From Thermosyntropha sp. (GTDB taxonomy: Bacteria > Bacillota > Syntrophomonadia > Syntrophomonadales > Syntrophomonadaceae), in assembly GCF_017656155.1 (NCBI RefSeq), contig NZ_JACDOH010000009.1, positions 35,665 to 99,664 of the forward strand: DNA of 64,000 bases. Reading direction: 5' to 3'. The notes below the pieces were generated by a model. It made no database searches. It worked only from the letters and a program-made list of their open reading frames with translations, and was not told where the DNA came from. A program made the translations under genes and the position numbers. Positions within the stretch are counted from its first letter, which is position 1, and each line of letters begins with the position of its first letter. Of the stretch, positions 55,434 through 64,000 are shown piece by piece.

Positions 55434-56747
55434 ATGTCTTATACTACTGATGATTACAGACAGATATGGAACAAGGTTTTAGAAGTAATAAAAGGAGAAA
55501 TCGGTGAAATCAGCTTTGATATATGGTTTACAATGGCAAAGTTTATCGGGTTAAAAAACAACCAGTTATATATAAATGTTCCCAACACCTTAACCAAAGA
55601 ATGGATTGAACTTAAATACTCTGAACTGATTGAAAATAAACTCCGCTCCCTTACCGGACAAAACATAAGCCTGGTGCTTACCACTGACAATATAATAGAA
55701 AAGGAAAATCCCAAATGTAATCTTAATCCTAAATACACCTTTGATTCTTTCGTCGTAGGAAACAGTAATCGTTTTGCACATGCAGCCTGTTATGCAGTAG
55801 GAGAAAGTCCTGCTAAGGCCTATAATCCTCTTTTTATTTACGGTGGAGTTGGTCTAGGCAAAACTCACTTAATGCAGGCAATAGGACATCATATACTGGC
55901 CAAATATCCGGGAACATCTGTTATGTATGTCTCATCAGAACAGTTTACAAATGAACTTATAATGTCTATTAAAGATGACAATACATCAGGATTCAGACAA
56001 AAATATCGCAATATAGATGTCCTCCTTATAGATGATATTCAGTTTCTAGCAGGCAAAGAGCGAACCCAGGAGGAATTTTTCCATACATTCAATTCACTTT
56101 ACGAAGCAAATAAACAACTGGTAATATCAAGCGACCGTCCTCCAAGAAGTATTCCTACTTTAGAAGATCGGCTTCGCTCTCGTTTTGAATGGGGACTTAT
56201 AACTGATATACAGCCGCCTGATTTAGAAACCCGTATAGCTATTCTGCGCAAAAAAGCGCAGACAGAAAATTTAGATATTCCCTACGATGTTTTAGACTAT
56301 ATCGCCAATTATATAGATTCAAACATACGAGAATTGGAAGGAGCCCTTATAAGACTGGTGGCTTACGCCACTCTCAACAATAAACCTGTAAACATGGATA
56401 CAGCGGTAGAAGCATTAAAAGATATTCTTCCCGCTCCCAGACCTAAAAAAATAACTATTGAAAATATTCAAAAAGCAGTAGCCGAATACTACGGGATACA
56501 GGTAAGCGAACTTTTATCTAAAAAACGCAACAAACAATTGGTCTACCCAAGACAGATAGCTATGTATCTGTGTCGAAAGCTTACCGATGCATCCTATCCT
56601 CAGATAGGTGAGCAGTTCGGTGGCCGCGACCATACAACCGTTTTACATGCCAACGAAAAAGTAGAAAAAGACATAATAAACAGCCCGGAACTCAAAAAAA
56701 CCATAAATGAACTCTGTAAAAAAATTGACCCTAATTACACCGCTTAA
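55434..56747 (+). CDS. dnaA: Chromosomal replication initiator DnaA
   Basis: 437 residues. Walker [11 protein letters not shown], Walker [10 protein letters not shown], a REL-EGAL sensor region, and the DNA-binding [15 protein letters not shown]. It binds DnaA boxes flanking its own gene and opens the origin. ATG after GGAGGGCGG. Confidence 0.98.
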   Translation: MSYTTDDYRQIWNKVLEVIKGEIGEISFDIWFTMAKFIGLKNNQLYINVPNTLTKEWIELKYSELIENKLRSLTGQNISLVLTTDNIIEKENPKCNLNPKYTFDSFVVGNSNRFAHAACYAVGESPAKAYNPLFIYGGVGLGKTHLMQAIGHHILAKYPGTSVMYVSSEQFTNELIMSIKDDNTSGFRQKYRNIDVLLIDDIQFLAGKERTQEEFFHTFNSLYEANKQLVISSDRPPRSIPTLEDRLRSRFEWGLITDIQPPDLETRIAILRKKAQTENLDIPYDVLDYIANYIDSNIRELEGALIRLVAYATLNNKPVNMDTAVEALKDILPAPRPKKITIENIQKAVAEYYGIQVSELLSKKRNKQLVYPRQIAMYLCRKLTDASYPQIGEQFGGRDHTTVLHANEKVEKDIINSPELKKTINELCKKIDPNYTA

Positions 56748-56891
56748 AATCAGTTATCAACAAAGTTATCAAAAAGCAAAAAAGCAGAGACAAAGGGACA
56801 TAAAGCCCATTATCCACATATTAAGTTTGCCTATTACTATTACTGCTACAGTTCTTATAAGAAATAAGTAAAAAAGAGCGGAGGTTAAAAA
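56748..56891. other. Origin, downstream DnaA-box cluster (dnaA-dnaN gap)
   Basis: TTATCAACA at 56754-56762, TTATCAAAA at 56766-56774 and a perfect TTATCCACA at 56810-56818, all on plus. Confidence 0.75.
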
Positions 56892-58031
56892 ATGAAGTTC
56901 ATTATCGAAAAAGGAGAACTGTCTGCACTTACCACCCTCGTTCATCGTGCAGCATCAAATAAAAACACTATCCCTGCTTTATCAGGCCTCCTTATAGAGG
57001 CAGATCAAGCAAAAGGACTTACTATGACTGCTACCGACATGGAAATAGGAATAAAAACATCAACCAAAGAAGTTGAAATAATTGAAGAAGGAAGGGTTTT
57101 GGTCAATGCCCACTATTTTGCTGACTTTATAAAACTTTTGCCTGATTCAACCATTACTGTTCAGCTAAATCCCGAAACGGCCAAGCTGGACATAACCTAC
57201 GGACGCTCTACCGGACATATTAATATCTATAACGACCAGGAATACCCTGATCTTCCTCTACAGGAAATTAAAGAAAAATTTTCTCTTCCTCAAAAAATAC
57301 TTAAAGAAGGACTTAAAAAAACTGCTTTTGCCGCTGCTTCAAATCATTTTCGCCAGGTATTTACCGGAGTACTTTTTGACATACTGCCAGGAGGAGTTTT
57401 AAAAATAATTGCGTCTGACACTCACAGGCTGACTTACTATACGTATATGATGCCTGAAAAAGATTTAGAACCGTTCAATTTTGTCATTCCTACCCGAACA
57501 GTTAACGAAATATTGAGGGTAGTCGAAGACACTGACGAGCCCTTTCACATATCATTAAGCGGTAACAACGTAGTATTCAGCAAACCCGATTTTATACTTC
57601 TTTCAAGACTGATTGAAGGACAATATCCCGACTATGACCAGGTTATTCCTGATAGTTTTAAAACCGAAGTCAAGATAAATGCCTATCAGCTGGCCACTAC
57701 TCTGGAAAGGGCAAAAACAATGCCTACTGACGACAAGCTTAAAATTCAGTATGTTCAAATGTCCTTCAATCAAAATGAGGTGACCTTCAAGACTTATTCT
57801 GAAATCATGGGGGAAATAGTTGAAATTATCGAAAACATAGAAATAGAAGGTGAAACTGATTTTAAAATATCATTCAATACCAATTACCTCCTGGATATTG
57901 CCAAGATATATGCTTCAGAAGGAGAAAAAATTAACATAAAATTTTCCGGTCCGTTAAGTCCAGCTTTAGTAACTAATCCTGAAAAAGACAATTATTTTTA
58001 TGTTATAGTACCTTTAAGAACCGCCAACTAA
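56892..58031 (+). CDS. dnaN: DNA polymerase III sliding clamp (beta)
   Basis: 379 residues, three similar clamp domains, with family-typical NTIPALSGLLIEA and the C-terminal YVIVPLRT. It holds the polymerase on DNA. ATG after GCGGAGGT. Confidence 0.97.
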   Translation: MKFIIEKGELSALTTLVHRAASNKNTIPALSGLLIEADQAKGLTMTATDMEIGIKTSTKEVEIIEEGRVLVNAHYFADFIKLLPDSTITVQLNPETAKLDITYGRSTGHINIYNDQEYPDLPLQEIKEKFSLPQKILKEGLKKTAFAAASNHFRQVFTGVLFDILPGGVLKIIASDTHRLTYYTYMMPEKDLEPFNFVIPTRTVNEILRVVEDTDEPFHISLSGNNVVFSKPDFILLSRLIEGQYPDYDQVIPDSFKTEVKINAYQLATTLERAKTMPTDDKLKIQYVQMSFNQNEVTFKTYSEIMGEIVEIIENIEIEGETDFKISFNTNYLLDIAKIYASEGEKINIKFSGPLSPALVTNPEKDNYFYVIVPLRTAN

Positions 58032-58052
58032 AAGGGAGCGAGAATCAGAAAA

Positions 58053-59165
58053 TTGAAAATAGAAACCTTTAAAATAAACGATTTCCGCAATATAAAAGAA
58101 ATATATCTGCCCAAAGGCGAAATATCGAATTTCAATATTTTCATTGGAAACAACGGGCAGGGCAAAACTAATATTTTAGAAGCACTGTATATTCTAAGCA
58201 TGCAAAATTCTTTTCGCACCAGCAACTACAATCATCTTATAAACTATGACAGAGAAGGATTCAGAATCAGGGCTGAATACAATATAGACTACAGAGAATT
58301 CGAAATAGAATTAAAGTATCAAAAAAACAAAAAAAAAGAGGTATATATAAACCGAAAAAAAGCTTCTAAAAAACACCCTTACTGCCCTAAAGTGGTGCTT
58401 TTCACCCCTGACGACCTTTATCTGATTAAAGGTTCGCCAGTAAAGAGAAGAAATTTTATTGATTCTATTCTCAAACAGTTATCAAACGAGTACGCATATT
58501 TTATAGAAGAATATGGAAAAATTATAAAAAAAAGAAATTTTTTACTAAAAAAAGGACAGAGCGAAAGTAAAGCCTTTTCTATTCTCAATCAGATACTTGT
58601 AGAAAACGGAACTCAGATTATTCTCCACCGCATCAATTTTATAAATATTTTAGAAAAAACTGCTGCTGAAATTTTTCAAGAAATAAACCAGGATGAATCC
58701 AAAATAAAAATAAAATATGCGCTTTCTTTTCCGATTGAAAATGATAAGATAAATACTGCTGTTCTTAAGGAAAAATTTGATATTGAACTTAAAAAAATAA
58801 AAGAGAAGGAAATAATAAGAAAAACAACCTTAATAGGACCTCATCTTGACGATATTAATTTTTACTATGATAATAAACTGGCTCGTTCTTTTGCCTCTCA
58901 AGGACAGCAGAGAAATATGGTCATCGCTTTAAAACTGGCGGAAATACACGCTTTCTATAAAGTAAAAGGTTTTTTTCCTGTTTTCTTGCTCGATGAAGTT
59001 TTGTCAGAACTCGATCAGGAAAGAAAAATCCTTTTATTAAGATATTTAGAAAAATCAGATTTTCAAACTTTCCTGACTTCGGTAAAGGCTGAGGAAAATA
59101 TTTTCGAAAAAGCTAATTTATTTTATATAGAAAATGGGAGCATCACGCGAAAGGGGCAGTCATAA
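58053..59165 (+). CDS. recF: DNA replication and repair protein RecF
   Basis: 370 residues. Walker A GNNGQGKTNILEAL, signature FASQGQQRN and Walker B FLLDEVLSELD. An SMC-like ATPase that helps load RecA at gaps. TTG start after GGGAGCGAG; its stop overlaps the next ATG. Confidence 0.96.
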   Translation: MKIETFKINDFRNIKEIYLPKGEISNFNIFIGNNGQGKTNILEALYILSMQNSFRTSNYNHLINYDREGFRIRAEYNIDYREFEIELKYQKNKKKEVYINRKKASKKHPYCPKVVLFTPDDLYLIKGSPVKRRNFIDSILKQLSNEYAYFIEEYGKIIKKRNFLLKKGQSESKAFSILNQILVENGTQIILHRINFINILEKTAAEIFQEINQDESKIKIKYALSFPIENDKINTAVLKEKFDIELKKIKEKEIIRKTTLIGPHLDDINFYYDNKLARSFASQGQQRNMVIALKLAEIHAFYKVKGFFPVFLLDEVLSELDQERKILLLRYLEKSDFQTFLTSVKAEENIFEKANLFYIENGSITRKGQS

Positions 59166-59416
59166 TGTATGTACATCTTGGGAATAACTACATAATATCT
59201 ACCCGGGATATTATAGCCATAATAAATATTGAGCCTCCTGTTTCTGAAGAATTGGACGATGTCATAGAAACAGCGTGTATTGACAAGAAGCTGATAAATA
59301 TCGCAGAAGGTAAAAAAAGCAAATCCCTGGTTATATGTAATGACAATGTTTATATTTCACCTATATCTTCTACCACCCTTTATAAACGAATAGCCAACTA
59401 CAATAAGGAGGTTTAA
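59165..59416 (+). CDS. remB: RemB-like regulator (DUF370, YaaB)
   Basis: 83 residues, MYVHLGNNYIISTRDIIAIINIE, the DUF370/RemB start, between recF and gyrB as in Bacillus. The related RemA binds DNA and controls matrix genes; RemB function here is inferred. Confidence 0.85.
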   Translation: MYVHLGNNYIISTRDIIAIINIEPPVSEELDDVIETACIDKKLINIAEGKKSKSLVICNDNVYISPISSTTLYKRIANYNKEV

Positions 59417-61321
<1,905 letters not shown>

Positions 61322-61337
61322 AAGGTGGTGAATTTGT

Positions 61338-63773
61338 TTGCCGCAGGAAAATTTGTTTGAAAAAGTTATAACAGTTGATATAGAAAAAGAGGTAAAAAAA
61401 TCTTTTCTGGAATATTCCATGAGTGTTATAGTATCCCGAGCTATTCCGGATTTCAGGGATGGTTTAAAACCGGTGCATCGTCGTATTCTTTATGCCCTTT
61501 ACGACCAGGGTATGACCCATGACAAGCCTCATAAAAAATCGGCCAACATAGTTGGTGAAGTTATGGGGAAATACCATCCGCACGGTGATGCTGCAATATA
61601 TGAAACTATGGTTAAGATGGCGCAGGATTTTGTTATGCGCTATCCTCTTATAGACGGCCACGGTAACTTTGGTTCTATTGACGGTGATTCGGCGGCAGCC
61701 ATGCGCTATACGGAAAGCCGGATGTCAAAAATCGCCTTAGAGATGCTTAAAGATATTGAAAAAGATACAGTGGACTGGAGGCCTAATTATGACGAATCCC
61801 GTCTGGAGCCTCAAGTGCTGCCGGCCAGAATTCCTAACCTTCTTATAAACGGTTCTTCAGGTATAGCGGTGGGAATGGCTACCAACATACCTCCACATAA
61901 CCTATCTGAAGTAGTGGAAGGAATAAAGCTGGTTATTGATAATCCTGATGTTTCTGTTGATGAGATAATGAAAAAAATAAAAGGACCTGATTTCCCAACT
62001 GCTGGTATCATTATGGGAGATAAAGGAATAGAGGAGGCTTACCGCACCGGCAGGGGAAGTATAAAAATAAGGGCCCGTTATACGATAGAAGAAAGAAGGG
62101 GCGGCAAAAATGCTATTGTTGTAACTGAGATTCCTTATCAGGTTAATAAAGCAAGACTGGTAGAAAGAATAGCTGAACTGGTAAGAGATAAAAAGATTGA
62201 TGGGATTGTAGATTTAAGAGATGAATCTAATCGCCAAGGTATTCGGATAGTCATTGAGGTTAAAAAAGATGCCAATGTAAATGTAATAATAAACAAGCTT
62301 TTTAAACATACCCAGATGGAAGAAAGCTTCGGCATCATTATGTTAGGTCTTAAAAATGGACAGCCTCAGATACTCAACCTTAAAGGGATAATTGAACATT
62401 ATATTGAACACCGCCGGGAAGTAATCGAAAGAAGAACCAGGTATGATTTGAATAAGGCATTGGAGCGCCTGCATATAGTTGAAGGTCTGCTTAAGGCTTT
62501 AGATTATCTTGACGAAATTATTGAAATAATAAGAGGCAGCAGAGATAGAGAAGATGCCCGAATTAAACTTACTTCAAGGTTCGGTTTTACTGAAGTGCAG
62601 GCTAATGCCATCCTCGATATGCGTTTGGTGCAGCTTACCAACTTAGAGAGAAGTAAGCTGGAGGAGGAATATAATGGACTTAAAGAAAAGATCTCTGATT
62701 ATGAAGATATCTTGGCGCGTCCGGAGAGGGTAGCAGCTATAATCAAAGAAGATTTAGATGATATAAAGGAAAAATACGGAGATGAGCGAAGAACAGAAAT
62801 ATGCTATGAAACCAGTAATTATAACATTGAAGACCTTATTGAAGACAGTGAAGTTGTAATAACTTTAAGCAGCCGTGGGTATATAAAAAGACAGCCATTA
62901 GATGCTTATAAAGCGCAAAAAAGAGGCGGAAAAGGAGTAACTGCTGCAAATACACGCACTGAGGACTTTTCCAGCCATGTTATAGTTACCAGTGTGCTTA
63001 ATGATATTTTGTTTTTTACCAATAAAGGTCGGGTTTTTTCCTGCAAAGCTTATCAGCTTCAGGAATCTTCCAGACAGGCTAAAGGTATGCCGCTTATAAA
63101 CTATATCGACATAAAAAGTGAAGAAAGGGTAACTACGATTGTAGCAGTTAAGGACTTTAACAGTGTTAACAGCCTGCTGATGGTGACTAAAAAAGGAATA
63201 ATCAAAAAGCTTTCTCTTTCTGCACTTACTAATATAAGGAAAAACGGTCTTATTGCTATAAGTCTTCACGATGATGATGAACTTGTAGGAGTAGTCAGGG
63301 TAAAAGAAGAAGAAAAGGTTATGATAGCAACTGCCCGGGGTTTTTCTATAGTCTTTGGAGAAGAACAGGTAAGGCAGATGGGAAGGACAGCAGCAGGAGT
63401 AAAAGCAATTAATCTTTCTAAAGATGATTATGTAGTAGGAATAGATAAATATCGAGAAAATGGTTATGCCCTCTTTGTTACGGAAAAAGGATATGGCAAA
63501 CGAACCGAATTAAGCGAATTCAGGATCCAAAACCGGGGAGGAAAAGGGATTAAGTCTATTGATATTTCAGAAAGAAACGGAAATTTAGTTGCATTTAAAA
63601 TAGTATCAGAGGGAGAAGAAATGGTAATCTTAACAGAAGAAGGACACATAATTCGGTTGGAAACTGAAGACATATCAGTTCAGAAACGCTATTCAAGAGG
63701 GGTTTTGCTGATGAGACTTGAAAGCGGAGATAAAGTAACCAGCCTGGCTCGATTCAAAGTTGAGAAAGAATAA
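61338..63773 (+). CDS. gyrA: DNA gyrase subunit A
   Basis: 811 residues. Catalytic tyrosine in [10 protein letters not shown], quinolone region [10 protein letters not shown], and C-terminal beta-pinwheel repeats with a GyrA box-like KRGGKGV and a second RGGKGI. TTG start 16 bases after gyrB. Confidence 0.98.
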   Translation: MPQENLFEKVITVDIEKEVKKSFLEYSMSVIVSRAIPDFRDGLKPVHRRILYALYDQGMTHDKPHKKSANIVGEVMGKYHPHGDAAIYETMVKMAQDFVMRYPLIDGHGNFGSIDGDSAAAMRYTESRMSKIALEMLKDIEKDTVDWRPNYDESRLEPQVLPARIPNLLINGSSGIAVGMATNIPPHNLSEVVEGIKLVIDNPDVSVDEIMKKIKGPDFPTAGIIMGDKGIEEAYRTGRGSIKIRARYTIEERRGGKNAIVVTEIPYQVNKARLVERIAELVRDKKIDGIVDLRDESNRQGIRIVIEVKKDANVNVIINKLFKHTQMEESFGIIMLGLKNGQPQILNLKGIIEHYIEHRREVIERRTRYDLNKALERLHIVEGLLKALDYLDEIIEIIRGSRDREDARIKLTSRFGFTEVQANAILDMRLVQLTNLERSKLEEEYNGLKEKISDYEDILARPERVAAIIKEDLDDIKEKYGDERRTEICYETSNYNIEDLIEDSEVVITLSSRGYIKRQPLDAYKAQKRGGKGVTAANTRTEDFSSHVIVTSVLNDILFFTNKGRVFSCKAYQLQESSRQAKGMPLINYIDIKSEERVTTIVAVKDFNSVNSLLMVTKKGIIKKLSLSALTNIRKNGLIAISLHDDDELVGVVRVKEEEKVMIATARGFSIVFGEEQVRQMGRTAAGVKAINLSKDDYVVGIDKYRENGYALFVTEKGYGKRTELSEFRIQNRGGKGIKSIDISERNGNLVAFKIVSEGEEMVILTEEGHIIRLETEDISVQKRYSRGVLLMRLESGDKVTSLARFKVEKE

Positions 63774-63885
63774 AATAATATTTTTTTATGACCTCCATTT
63801 TAAATAATACTTTAGCTATAATTATATTTTGATATAAAATTATAGAATAAGATTTTAATGGAAGAATTGCATGGGAGGATAAATC

Positions 63886-64000
63886 ATGAAAGAAAAAGGA
63901 ACCTTTACGGTGAAAGCAGGATTAGCCCAGATGCTTAAGGGTGGAGTTATCATGGATGTAACTACTCCGGAACAGGCCAAGATTGCAGAAGAAGCCGGAG
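63886..64000 (+). CDS. pdxS: Pyridoxal 5'-phosphate synthase subunit PdxS (5' end only)
   Basis: 38 codons before the window ends: [20 protein letters not shown], then [16 protein letters not shown], diagnostic of PdxS. It makes PLP from ribose 5-phosphate, glyceraldehyde 3-phosphate and ammonia supplied by PdxT. ATG after GGGAGGAT. PLP is needed by SelA among others. Confidence 0.93.
   Translation, partial: MKEKGTFTVKAGLAQMLKGGVIMDVTTPEQAKIAEEAG

Overview
The window is the replication-origin region of a low-GC, Gram-positive, endospore-forming anaerobe of the Clostridia. The evidence is the rpmH-rnpA-yidD-yidC-jag-mnmE-mnmG-rsmG-noc-parA-parB block running one way from dnaA, with dnaA-dnaN-recF-remB-gyrB-gyrA running the other. 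Further support comes from YyaC (a spore protein), the SCIFF peptide with its radical-SAM maturase, strict-anaerobe dehydratase activators and a full selenocysteine system. A Syntrophomonadales-like lineage is plausible, but I infer this from gene content and did not test it.

Layout. 1-14.5 kb, mostly minus strand: a partial membrane-anchored peptidase, trxB, an M23/LysM/G5 cell-wall protein, the SCIFF pair scfA/scfB, tRNA-Gly(CCC), tRNA-Asp(GTC), purA, rplI-DUF2232, the rpsF-ssb-rpsR operon, selD (with an in-frame UGA), an M18 aminopeptidase, a CvpA-like protein, a TVP38-type membrane protein (plus strand), selC (tRNA-Sec) and a CBS-ACT protein. 14.5-22.2 kb: a livFGMHJ branched-chain amino-acid ABC importer, preceded by one BadF/HgdC-type activase and two HgdB/DUF2229-type proteins. 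22-29 kb: selB, selA, a YkvI-type permease, yyaC, bactofilin and a second M23 peptidase.

29-41 kb: a plus-strand type III-A CRISPR-Cas island with cas10-csm2-csm3-csm4-csm5-cas6-cas1-cas2, a leader, a 12-repeat/11-spacer array, and two downstream CARF effectors. One effector is a CARF-HEPN RNase (TIGR02710/Csm6-like). The other is a CARF protein with a RelE-like C-terminus (Cami1-like). Cas10 keeps both its HD and GGDD motifs, so target RNA binding should trigger cyclic oligoadenylate synthesis that can activate both effectors.

41-49 kb: a NERD-domain protein, parB, parA, two tandem glutaconate-type CoA-transferase operons (gctAB paralogues) and noc. Three perfect 16-bp parS palindromes lie at 38453, 41112 and 43597. 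The first is the apex of a long terminator-like hairpin that caps the CRISPR array, so the immune island is interwoven with the chromosome-segregation centromere. 49-64 kb: the origin block, with DnaA boxes on both sides of dnaA, then gyrB, gyrA and the start of pdxS.

How the parts work together. selA, selB, selC and selD together form a complete selenocysteine synthesis and decoding set, and SelD itself appears to be a selenoprotein. The liv importer, the hydroxyacyl-CoA dehydratase activator genes and the gct-type CoA-transferases suggest amino-acid or organic-acid fermentation, although their substrates cannot be fixed from sequence. The most interesting region is the CRISPR island: dual CARF effectors, a parS/terminator hybrid, a palindromic spacer, and spacers whose complements read like phage proteins.
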